Positions 13,601 through 23,786 of a stretch of DNA of 64,000 nucleotides are shown piece after piece. The notes below the pieces were generated by a model. It was not told the DNA's origin and did not search any database. It was given only the letters and a program-made list of their open reading frames with translations. Both the position numbers and the translations under genes were made by a program. The stretch lies in contig JBAMDO010000082.1 in assembly GCA_037074765.1 (NCBI GenBank), positions 124,001 to 188,000 on the forward strand, written 5' to 3'. Source of the stretch: Mansonella perstans (lineage: Eukaryota > Nematoda > Chromadorea > Rhabditida > Onchocercidae). Numbering within the stretch: the first letter of the stretch is position 1; each line of letters begins with the position of its first letter.

Positions 13601-15130
13601 GCTATCAACAGTGGCGTATAACTGCAAGTTCACTGTAAGATAAAGTTAATAATATAGTCTTCATGAATTGAAATTTGAATGCGCCTTTTCATCATATGCA
13701 GTGAATTTTTTTGGATTGGATTCAGAGTACAAAAAACTAGTCCTCTTTTCGGATTGCATTCAGTGTACAAAAAACTAGCCCTCCTTTTGGATTGGATATA
13801 GAGTGTAAAAAACTAGCCCCCCCAAAAAAAAACTTCCACTCATCGTTGCTATGAACAGTGGCGTGTAATTCATCTGCCATGGCTTTGCGAGCTTCTCAGA
13901 TCATAGATTTTGGCCAGAGTATTATTCTTCTCTCAGAACCTTAATGAGCTTCATCTGTTCGGATTTGAAATTAGAGTTTTCCTTTTCTTAAAATGATTAC
14001 TCAAAGCCTAACGAGTCCATCCTCCTCCAGGATACACTTTATATAACCCTAAAGTTGAAATTTGTCTTGCACGGACGACCCGAAAGTATAGCCAATAGCA
14101 AGTATAGCTCAGAACCTCAAAAGAGCTTGCAAGTTCTTTTCTCACGACAAAGGATAATCCGTGAAGCAGAAATAAAGTTATTAACAGGAGTCAAAGGTAA
14201 GATAATACTGCAAGAAATAACAAAAAATTGCCAGTAAGAGAAAGTTATCAAAAGATAAAGATAAATTTCTGAACGAGCAATAAAGTTATATCGTATTTTA
14301 AAAAGAAAAAAACAAAGAATGGAAAGAATTATCAATGATTAAAATAATATGCTAAAATTTGAATAGATTGAAAATTAAATTATATAACTGAAAAATAATG
14401 TTCATAAACAAACTTTATTGACTACGAAAATTGGTTAAATTTATTATAAAATTGGTTGAAAAATTTTTTATGGCATATGAAGTATAAGTGCAAAAAAAAA
14501 ATGTTTTAAAAAATTTCAGTAAACTTGGTACTAAATTGAATTTAACACTAATTAGCAACAAATTAAGCGTGAAAAGTACCGTACCCATTTTGATCTTGAC
14601 AATGAATCAATGAGTGATCCATTCCGAGAATTCGTTCAAATATTTCCATATCTGCTTTTTCAGCTGCATAATGTAATGCTATACGATCTTCGCTATCACG
14701 AGAAAATATTTCATCCTGAAAAAAAAGCAGAAAATGTTCAGTATATTTTAATAAATAAAACTTTATCTCTGATTAAAAAAAGTGAACGATTATTTCTGTT
14801 ACAATTTCCAATCCATGACAATTTTGGATACTTTAGATATTTGATTAAGAATTTTGTAAGTTATACTTTAGTTGATCAGAGTAAATGGTTATTCAATTAC
14901 AATTTTCGACTATAATAGCAATATGAACTCCTCGACTGACTGCATTAAAAATATATTAATAAAAATCATAGGAACTAGCATTTACAGATTTATAATGAAT
15001 TCAAAATTTTATTATTACTCATTTCATTAAGTCTCAAAAAGTAAGTGATAAATTAACTTACGGGATATAAGTCGAGAATTCTTGCCGCCTCAATCATATC
15101 TGATTTTTTTAAAGCACTTATAAGTGACAT
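7627..15130 (-). CDS. Ankyrin-repeat scaffold protein, 14 exons
   Basis: Minus-strand exons, 5' to 3': 15130-15062, 14715-14585, 13621-13486, 12845-12786, 12160-12010, 11809-11550, 11394-11244, 10832-10672, 10585-10441, 10232-10066, 9708-9595, 9405-9260, 8726-8485 and 7796-7627. Every junction is GT-AG and phase-consistent, giving 700 residues with TGA at 7627-7629. Residues 1 to about 420 hold about ten to twelve ankyrin repeats, for example DGRTPILWAASYGNLGMV, GAIHCAASHGHVHIVEYL, GDTALFYAVALGHYECARLL and GRTGLHLAAASGNMEMV. The rest is a polar, probably disordered tail with acidic and lysine-rich patches (SEEDEIDDEAGKK). Ankyrin arrays bind partner proteins. The general layout recalls inversin-type proteins, but I see no IQ motif, so no symbol is given. 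An acceptor AG immediately precedes the ATG, so the first exon may be trans-spliced or may be internal, joined to the MSP exons upstream. Confidence 0.88.
10915..11090. repeat. Degenerate ATCAGTATTATCA repeat in intron
   Basis: Words such as CTATCATCAGTATCATCAAAGTA, ACCATCAGCACTATT and ATCAGTATTATCAGG follow one another at about 25-30 base spacing in the intron between exons 11244 and 10832 of the ankyrin gene. It is a decayed minisatellite. Confidence 0.5.
13712..13822. repeat. Tandem repeat, about 45 bp, three copies
   Basis: Three copies of a unit with GGATTGGATTCAGAGTAC followed by AAAAAACTAGCCCTCC lie just outside the ankyrin exon 13621-13486. The copies differ at a few sites. The last one ends in a C run. 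Confidence 0.75.
13832..13869 (-). pseudogene. Duplicated fragment of an ankyrin exon
   Basis: About 35 bases (plus-strand CTTCCACTCATCGTTGCTAT and following CAGTGGCGT) repeat the 5' part of the ankyrin exon at 13586-13620 with only a few changes. The copy lies about 245 bp upstream in the intron, beyond the tandem repeat. It lacks the acceptor-proximal CTGCAAG context, so it is probably not spliced in. Confidence 0.75.
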
Positions 15131-17845
15131 CTTAAAGCAAAAAAAATTTAATTAAAAATAAGTCAAGACATTTCGAAATTTTTTCACAGAAATTTTCATT
15201 TATACTTTCAAATTAACCATTAACAAAATTCAGGAAAAAATAACAAGAAAATAACATATGCTTGCTTTTTTTCGATGAGAAAATTATAATTTAAGTACTT
15301 TTAACAAAATTGAGAATTTTTCAACCGAACTTAAGAGTTGGAAATGTTTAGTAAAAATACCGTTCGCTGTTATTCCAGAAATTAGAAATTAAAAATTTTT
15401 ATTTTGAATTCTTTTTTGAACATTAATCATTAAAATTTAGAAACTTCTTATGTTCAATATAACTTTCACATTATGGAATTTTTTCCCAAAATTCTTAATT
15501 TTTTAATTTCTAAATTTTAGCTGAATTTTTTTCTCTGTAAAATTTAGTCTTTAAAAATCTCTAATTATATGCTTATAAAATTAATCATTAATCTTAAATA
15601 GTTTATCATTAATAAATTAATTAATCATTGATAAATATTATAAATTATAAAATTAATCATTAATAAATAAATAGTTTGTTCTGGTTTAAAATAATTTTAT
15701 TTTTCTTTTCTTTTCTCATAATAATGAGTAAAACAAACAAATTTTAAGAAAAATGGAAATTTGAATTGACAATCATGCAGTACGCAAAATGCCCTATGCG
15801 CTGCATTGCATTACGTTGCGTTGTTGCTATGGAGCTTTTTGCAATACGATACATACATGCATATCATATGTATTATACTAATATTGCAAGCAATACAAGC
15901 ATTTTTTTTCTTTGGGAAATTCAAATTATTTAGGATGAATAATTCCAGTTAGGTGACAAGAAAGGCCTCGCCACACCACTTTTATTTTGACTAAATTGTC
16001 TTTTTTTACTTTCAATTTAAGCAACAAGCTAAAACAATTTCTTCCCACTGAAAAGAGCTAAAGCATTGCGAAAACAAAATTTGAAGATACTTTTTCGAAA
16101 TCACTTCGGGAATTTCCTTTAAAAGTTTTTTTTTAAATGTTCTATTTTTTTCTCTCTCTCTTTCGCTTTCTTTTTCCTACTAATACCCTGAATTATTTGT
16201 AAAAAAAAAAGTGATCTCAAATGTTTACAAACTACATATCAGATTGAATACAGTACAACGTATGTTTGAAATAATATCAGGAAGAAAGTAAGCATAATAA
16301 ACACTCTTTCCTATCAAAATCCTGAAAGTAAGCAAACTGTTCTGCTAATATTCTGAATCGTCTGTAAAAATGATTCCAAATGTACATTTCGCATCAAGTC
16401 GGATACAGTTTACGTGTACGTCTGATACCATTTTAAGAAGGATGCCGTTATCATAATGTATATTATAGAAAGAGCAACTTTATAAAATTCAATAAATTTT
16501 ATTAAATTAATTTTTAGTAGAAGCAATTATTAAGTAATATATTCCCAAATGCAGTTAACAATTTTTATCAATTTTTTCAAAATTTAATTTCATTTACGAA
16601 ATTTTTAAACATTCCATGATCATATCATAGCTTACTCATTGAAACATTTGTAGTACTATTATCACTTGTCTCAATTGAAATTTTTACAAATGTAGCAAAT
16701 TTTGCAATTGAATTTCATTTAACAAACGAAAAAAAAAGGATTTTGAAGTCTCTTGTGAAATTAAAAAAACCATTTTAAAGTATTTAATTAACTACCAAGA
16801 TATTAATTTGAATTAATTGTTATTTTTGCAACAAAATTAGTCTATATATTGCTCGATTGCAATTTTTAATTGGAATTTCAACTCCACTAATTGGAATTTT
16901 CAATAAATTTATTAAAATATAACAATTTTAGGATATGGAATTAACAAATTTTCAATGTTACAGTTTTCTTCTTCGTTTCGATGATATCATCGTTATTTGT
17001 CATGCAATCCGCGAAAGTGTTTTTATAACGTGTAATTCTCACAAATTGTTATTTGTTGTGCAATTCGTAAAGAGTTTGCGCGGTTCATTATCGATTTCTT
17101 TAGCCTGCACAAGTGCTAATCCAATATATTGTTCGATTTGTTTTGATTTGAATAATATTTGAAGAAAATTCTGGTAAAAAAACTGAGAGTGAAAAAAAGC
17201 TACCCAAATTCAGGGTGAAAAAAATTATTCAAATTTAGGGTGAAAAAATACTACCCAAATTTAGGTTAAAAAAATTAAGAACTTGCATGTACCTATCATG
17301 TAGTTATACTAACAAAAAAAAAAAGTAATAATTAAGCGACAACTGATTGCTAAAATGCGAGATTTAGTAAAAAATTCGCCTTTTTTCGTTTGTTATTTAT
17401 TCTAGTTTGTTTTTTTTTAAGCTAACAAAATCTAATACTAATCTTTTAAAACTTTCCAACTTCTGCACTGATAGTTCTCTGGAACACTTTGGGAAATATT
17501 AGGCAATTTTTTTTTTTGATTTACTCAATGCAATTAAATCACTATGAACAATTAGTTTACACATCTGTTCAAATTTGCGTTTATCGCATTTTCGACATGA
17601 CAAATATTGAAATCAGTTTTTTTATTTTTGCCAAAACTTTCAAAACTTTTAAAATAAACTTCAAACTTTTAAATTAGTTGCAAAATTCAATTCAAGCGGT
17701 AACATTTAAAATGCATTATTATCGAGATATGGCATTTTTCTTTTTTTTTTTTTTGTAAGATTACGCAGAAATTAACAGATATTTAGAAAATTTTTAATTT
17801 TAGCCAATTTTTTTTCATTTTGAATTTAATCAAATAATTCATTAC
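15131..17845. other. Intergenic or long intron
   Basis: This lies between the ankyrin start exon and the last MSP exon. It is an intron if the two genes are fused, otherwise intergenic. I see no convincing further exon. The plus-strand frame near 16935-17162 has no splice or family support. A short tandem repeat is at 17170-17285. Confidence 0.5.
17170..17285. repeat. Tandem repeat GGGTGAAAAAA...CCCAAATTTA
   Basis: Three to four units of about 34 bp with GTGAAAAAA and CTACCCAAATT(C/T)AGGGT follow head to tail. They lie between the MSP and ankyrin exons. Confidence 0.7.
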
Positions 17846-20023
17846 CGGAGTAGTAAAGAAAAGTATACGATTAACACTTGCAATGCCATCATGTCGGCTA
17901 ACATCAAAAACAACGGAACTTTTCGGCTCAACGAATGTAAACACCGGTTTTATTCGATACAATTCATTGTCAGTACATTTTACCTAAATAATCCATTTGA
18001 ATCACATATAATTTTTTTTTGACATGCAATATAAATTTCGCTTAGATTTCGCACTTTATTTTTTGCAATTTTTATTTAGCACAATTTGCATTATTGCATG
18101 CAAGCATATGAATTATCTTGTACCACTGATTCATGTAGAATGTTAGTCACAATTGGATTACGCTGCCTTTATTGCTAACAAAGATATTTTTGAGATCTAA
18201 TCATTTTACATAAAATATTCATTTTCATTAACAGTTCGTTAACCCCTGACCACTTCCTCTACATTGTTATTTTGATTTAATCACCCTTATTCATAATCAA
18301 ATGAAATTTTCACCAATCCACCTATCTGAAAATATTATAAATTATTCTAAAAATATCATAAAATATAAAAATATTATTATCATAAGTACACATTTGCAAT
18401 TGAAATCGACTTAATGATGATTATTAATGAAGACAAGTGCGCATATATGTAAATATAAAACAATAATATAGATTTAAGTTGAATAATATATGATGGTTAA
18501 TAGAGATAAAAAAATATTCCAAATGGTTAATGGCAAATAAAAATAACGGAAGCCTTCAAATAATTATGTTTTACTTTGCGAGCATTTAGAAATTGCTATA
18601 TAGAATATAATGATAAATAGGCATAAAAGGAATAATTCCAATCATTATGTATTATATTAATAAATATTTTAGAGAACATGAAAAAAAGTGGAACTATTTA
18701 TATTTTCTGATAAAAGCAAACTTCCCCATTTTTTTTTTGGTGACTAAAAATTTCATTTTAATTACATGACAATTAGCAATGAGAAATATGAAATGCTTTC
18801 ATTTCATTGTAATTACTAATTATTGATCAAATAATTAAACACTAAATTAAGAAATTTGATTTTAGTAAAGGAAAGTTTTTCTTCTGCATCAATTCTAAAG
18901 TGATTAATAAAACAAATTTTTACATCAGTTCTTCAAACAAACTTTTCTATGAATTTGTTTAAAACAATAAAGTGAAATGCATTTCTTAGCTGGGAAATTA
19001 TTTTTTTTTTTGAAAAAGATAATCTGTAATCTGTTTTGAAAAGTTAGGAAAATCTTTTGTATATTTCGAATTCCGGATACCATTTGTTATAAGCGAAGGA
19101 ATTCCGAATATAACACTTATTGCATGCAAAAAGATAACTGGATATATATTTTAGGAAAATCCTTATACTAATTGTTTGTAAGCAAAGAAATTTTAATGTC
19201 ACTCGTTATAAGCAACAAAATTTGGATACTGTATTTATTGCAAAGAAAAAAGTTCGGATTACTGTAGGAATTTGCTTGCTGCAAGCAAAGAAATTTCACA
19301 ACTATATTTGTTATAAGCGAAGGATTTTCGCATATTGCTCGTTGTGAACAAAGTCAATTCGGTTACAATATTTGTTGTAAGCAAAGGGATTCCGGACAGT
19401 ACCTTAATATTTAATCAAAATTTGAAAATGAAATCATTTTCCACCTTAAAATTTATGAAATCCTGAATCATTTGCTAATTAAACTGACGATTAAATATAA
19501 GTTCCGGATAACTATGGAAATTTCGAATGCTGCTTGTTTATAATGTCAGGGAATTCCAGAATTATGTTTGTTATATGAGATGGATGTTCGGATATTGTTT
19601 GTTTATGTAAAAAAATTCAGTTACTAGCTATATTTATTCTAAGCGAAGAGATTTCGGAAGTCGGTTATTACATTAATATATAATAAAAAACTTCGAAGTA
19701 AAATTTATGCAGAACCAAATTCTATCTTGAAATTCATGAAATATTAAATCATTGACTAATTAAATTAATTATTGAATTAAATAAACATTAAATCGATTTT
19801 GCATGGATTTCGAGCTAAAAAAAAGGAAAAAAAAACCACAAAAAAAGACAACAACCTTTATGGCAAAACGATTTTCAGTTAAATTTTGTAATTTTATTTG
19901 TTGCCCAGTATTATGCAAATTCCATTTAAGTTGACGAGGAAAAATAATAATACCGTCTTTCATTGATGCACTAATGATCAATTCACTCTTATCACTATCG
20001 CTGGCAGCACTCGTTTCTTTCAT
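17846..20023 (-). CDS. MSP-domain protein (partial) or N-terminus of ankyrin fusion
   Basis: Two minus-strand exons, 20023-19856 (56 codons) and 17983-17846 (46 codons), join in phase 0 with donor AAG|gttgtt and acceptor TTATTTAG. Together they encode a major-sperm-protein/VAP-type immunoglobulin-like domain: IIFPRQLKWNLHNTGQQIKL, NLTENRFAIKVKC, ELYRIKPVFTFVEPKSSVVF and DVSRHDG. MSP domains act as cytoskeletal polymers in nematode sperm and as protein-interaction modules elsewhere. After FFTTP there is a phase-0 donor (CCG|gtaatg), so the gene continues. The next phase-0 acceptor I can defend on this strand is the one directly before the ATG of the ankyrin gene, 2.7 kb away, which would make an MSP-ankyrin protein of about 802 residues. 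A separate unseen last exon is the alternative. The 5' end is also unsure: the frame stays open upstream of the ATG. Confidence 0.7.
19060..19650. repeat. Degenerate minisatellite, about 45-50 bp unit
   Basis: A unit with TTGTTATAAGCGAAGGAATT followed by CCGGATAC recurs roughly ten times with many substitutions (variants TTGTTGTAAGCAAAGGGATT, CGTTATAAGCAACAAAATTT, TTTATTCTAAGCGAAGAGAT). It lies in the intron between the two MSP exons. Confidence 0.75.
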
Positions 20024-20599
20024 TTGTTCCGAAACTTTATTGAAATTTTCAATTTTTATTTTCGTGAAATATTTAAATTAACAAAAACAGAGGAACAGAA
20101 AAAAGCTTATTTTTTTTGCCATTTAAAATAATATTATTAAATGAAAATTTTTTCTTTAATTTGTCCTGAAATTTTATTCAACGTTCAAATTTTAGAATAT
20201 TGTAAATATTAAAAATTTTAAAAATTTTGGAAAGGAATTTTTCTAATTGAAAACTGCATGTCTGCTTGATAAATTTGGTTTTTTGCTTTTTATACTAGCT
20301 CAATCGTAAATAGAGCCTGATGAACTTTAGTTATAATTGGCCTGGATAAACTTGTTTATTATTTTTCACAGTCTCTTAATCAAAATAAAGGCCTGATAAA
20401 CTTAGTTTAACTTGTTCATGTCAGGTCAATCAATAATAAAAATGAAATTTACAAATTAAAATATTAAACCTTCAAGGTGAGAAGAATTCAACTTTTTGCA
20501 ATTTTTCATTTTTTGTAAATCACTTTTCTAAATTAATCTTCATATAGAAGTGTTTTTGTTTCAGTTCTATGATGAAAACAAATTTCTGGTAATTAATCA

Positions 20600-20745
20600 A
20601 ATACCAGTTTAATTAAATTTTTTTTTTTGAATTACGTTGCTCACTGCAAAAAGGAAATTATTAATTGCAATAATTAATCATCTTCATATCGCTAATTGTC
20701 GTGGATGTATATACTAACCTATTGAAATTTAATTAAACTGGTATT
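20600..20745. mobile_element. MITE-like element with 21-bp perfect terminal inverted repeats
   Basis: The left end (20600-20620) contains ATACCAGTTTAATTAAATT and the right end (20725-20745) is its exact reverse complement, AATTTAATTAAACTGGTAT. Together they enclose about 104 bp without coding capacity. A perfect 21-bp inverted repeat at this spacing suggests a non-autonomous DNA transposon. I see no clear target-site duplication. Confidence 0.6.
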
Positions 20746-20831
20746 AAACCAAATTTTAATTTACTGCTTAGGAAATCCTAGTTAATTCAAAAACAAGTGA
20801 AAAAAAATCAAGGAAATGAAACGAATGGTAC

Positions 20832-20954
20832 TTTTAACAATAAAGCCTTAGGAATAAACTGTTCTGATAGCGTTTCCGATAAATCATCACTAATCACTGC
20901 GTTCATTTTTGAGCAATCACAGCTTGATCCAACTGATAATGTCCGAGCTGTTTT
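20832..20954 (-). CDS. Probable internal exon, unknown protein
   Basis: The exon has 41 codons, entered after TTGTCTTAG and left at TTAAAA|gtacca, phase 0 at both ends. It reads as a polar, serine-rich stretch (KTARTLSVGSSCDCSKMNAV, DDLSETLSEQFIPKALLLK). It could be the 5' end of the MSP gene, but the phase at the 20023 exon does not fit simply, so the connection is unproved. Confidence 0.4.
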
Positions 20955-21206
20955 CTAAGACAATAATTCAAGAACGTCCTTAATTTGCATTTACTGTTAT
21001 TTTTTGATAGTTGCTTTAAGAGCTAGTTAATTTTGTTAATTTAATTAAGAGATCTTTAAAATAAATAATACCAAGTGAATGGATAAAAATAAATAAGTTT
21101 CCTTCTTGTAAGAAAGCCTAAAAGATATCATAATAGCATGTATTATCATTTTTTTTTGTCATGAATTTTTCAATGATTGCTTTTCCGATAGTTTCAGAAT
21201 TATTTC

Positions 21207-21447
21207 CTATGTTTGCATATCCGGTATTTTTTGTTTTATATTAATCATTTCTTGTTTTTTTCTTGTTCCATTGTTAATAGCTTTAAATGATGTTTCACGA
21301 CTGCTGATACATTTCTCACAGTTGCTATTTATTGATATATGACAACTCATTGATGCAACTGATAATTTTGATAATATTTTATCATTTGTGGAAATAGTTG
21401 CATTCATTACTGCTACTTTAGCTTTTGTTTGCACTTTTGCATTATTT
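21207..21447 (-). CDS. Probable terminal exon, unknown protein
   Basis: After a TGTCTTAG acceptor, 80 codons stay open to TAG at 21207-21209. The translation is threonine/serine/lysine-rich with five cysteines (CHISINSNCEKCISSRET) and ends KQKIPDMQT. No GT donor lies near the end, so it fits a last exon of an upstream minus-strand gene better than an exon of the MSP gene. No family is recognised. Confidence 0.35.
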
Positions 21448-21527
21448 CTAAGACATTTATCTTACAACACAATGACCATTCAAAATTAAGAATTTACGTT
21501 TTATCAGTTGCTGAGATAATTTAGTAG

Positions 21528-21760
21528 CCTAATTCACCAGGAAAAAATGGATAATTTATGTTCACCTTACATTTGTTAGGATGCAAATTGATTTTCTCTT
21601 TCCTATCAATTGTTAAGATAAATTGGATCCAGTTTAATGGCCTAATCCACCAGGAAAAAGAGGAAATTTATGTTTACCTTCTATTAGCTGCTAAGGCACA
21701 ATTTAGTTTTCTCTTTCATCAATTGCTAGGATAATTCACTATTTTTCATTAGCCTACAGA
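21528..21760. repeat. Tandem repeat, about 110 bp unit, two to three copies
   Basis: CCTAATTCACCAGGAAAAA near 21528 and CCTAATCCACCAGGAAAAAG near 21640 are each followed by TTTATGTT(C/T)ACCTT and a TTTTCTCTTTC(A/C)(A/T)ATCAATTG(T/C)TA segment. A third, weaker copy of the last part follows near 21710. Confidence 0.65.
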
Positions 21761-23786
21761 GTTAGCTGAAATTTGCCTTCCATTAATTTCTGAAAAATTA
21801 GACCTGCAGATTAGTTTTTTATCAAGTCTTGAGATAACTTACATTTACCTTTCATTAACTGCTCGGATAAAACTTCAATTATTTGAGTATTTGATATAGA
21901 AGGTAAACTCATCGATGATCACAAATGTTATAAAATCGAATGATAAAATAATGAAAAATTCTTCGATGCTTAAATATTTCGAAAAAAAAATTTTTGAAGA
22001 CAAACCAATGATAAAATTTTTAATTGCCTATTGCATGAACATATAATTGAAATAGCAACTAAAGTTGGCGATATAATAACCGTGAATATACTGCTAACAG
22101 CACCCATTACTGATGATTAAAATCAAACAACCTGCCAAATAACATTTTTCAGTTATTTAATACCAAAATACTTAATTTGCATATATAAAATACAAATCTA
22201 AAAAAAAGGAAAATAACAATTACAAAAGCTGCTAGTACGGATGCTTTAAAATTATCCATTCAATTATTTCTGAAAACGTTATTCTTCAAACAATTTAACA
22301 TTCGAAAATTTTGACATATTCGTATTCATAAAACTTTTCAGAAGTATTACATATCATGTTATCAGTTACAGGAAAAGTTATAGTAACCTTTTTAAGCAGT
22401 GCTATTAAATTTAAACTTTTTATCACTTATCAGTAACTGCTAACAAAATTTTAAACTCAATAGCAACTTGTCCACAATGGTCAAATCTTACAGTTATTTA
22501 GTAATTCAATCAAAGATTTTCATTAATCAATAATGGTATTTTAATAGCGTTGCTAGCTGAATTATTCCAACAATGAATCTGTTGAGTCATTTTCTGGAAA
22601 TAAATTTGGCAGAAAAGAAATGGTAAAAAAAAACTAAATAAATTTGAAGGTATTGTTTCTTGGAAATTAACAAATTTGCGAAATGTGCAACAAATTTTCA
22701 TCATCCAACAAATTTTGCCAAAATATACTGAATGGCCTTATCACTGATAAAAAGGTGAAAATTTTAAACCAACAATGCTGAATCATAAATATCAATGAGA
22801 AAATAAAATTCAAAAAATAAATATTTGATAGTTTTGATGAATGTGAACATTAGCATCCTATTTAAATATTATTATTGATAATCGAAAATGTGGATGGCAA
22901 GATTTTTTTCATCCAAGCATTTCAGCTCATTTCCTTTGATAATAATAATTATAACATTTCTTGGCTCCTAGTTCTGTTGATTTTTTCTTAAATTTATATG
23001 GAGCAATTAGACAATTTCAATCATATTAGTAAATCTAAAATTCATATCACGACCTGTAGAACTGCAGTTTATATTAACATTTATAGCAACATTTAATTAT
23101 TTATATCACTTATTTATATCAATATAGCAACATTTAATTATTTATATCACTATTACAGTTCTGTTATAAACCACTATATCATTATTATCGGCTTTATTAT
23201 TATCACTATCAAATGCAATAATGTATATGTAAACTAATAAAACGTTCCATTTCTTATAATACTGTTATTATCATTACTTCATTAATATTGGTATTTTTGT
23301 TGCTATATTATTATAAGGCTATTATTAATCATTGTCATTTTATCCTATCAATAGCATTATATTATTATTAAACTATAAGTTTTTATTTCTTATAGCAACA
23401 GACAAATATTTAATTATTTATATATCAATATTAAAATTCCATTACTAATCGTCAAATCATTATCAGTGTTATTTATCATTATTATATTAAATCATTAGTT
23501 CCTTTTTTTTGATTAAGGTAATAGCAAATGTTATTTCAATCTTTTAATATAGCCTAATTGCTCGGAAAATTTCCATCTGACTATTATCAAATCATGTAAT
23601 ACCTTAGAAGTTTGCGGAATAATGATTATCGATAATACAAACATCCAAATAAAAATTTCAAATTTGCGTTGCATTGAATAATGCTTAAATGTATATTGCG
23701 AAAATCACCGACCATTCAAAGTATCAGATACTTTGAATGTCTTGAATATTTCCAAAATTTCAATTAAAGTATTTTACAGGAAAAAA
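21761..23786. other. Intergenic, AT-rich
   Basis: I see no supported gene. Around 23075-23480 there are repeated ATTTATATCA, TATTATTATCA and GCAACATTTAATTATTTAT words, including a direct repeat of about 30 bp at 23085 and 23125. The last part before 23787 should hold the promoter of the ShKT gene. Confidence 0.5.
23771..23779 (+). promoter_or_regulatory. Probable trans-splice acceptor of ShKT gene 1
   Basis: ATTTTACAG ends seven bases before the start codon (ATG at 23787), with no earlier in-frame ATG. This is the usual position of a spliced-leader acceptor in nematodes. It is inference from context only. Confidence 0.5.

Noticed and set aside
14610..14915. Plus-strand frame of 101 codons
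   Set aside because: It is the antisense of ankyrin exon 14715-14585 plus intron.
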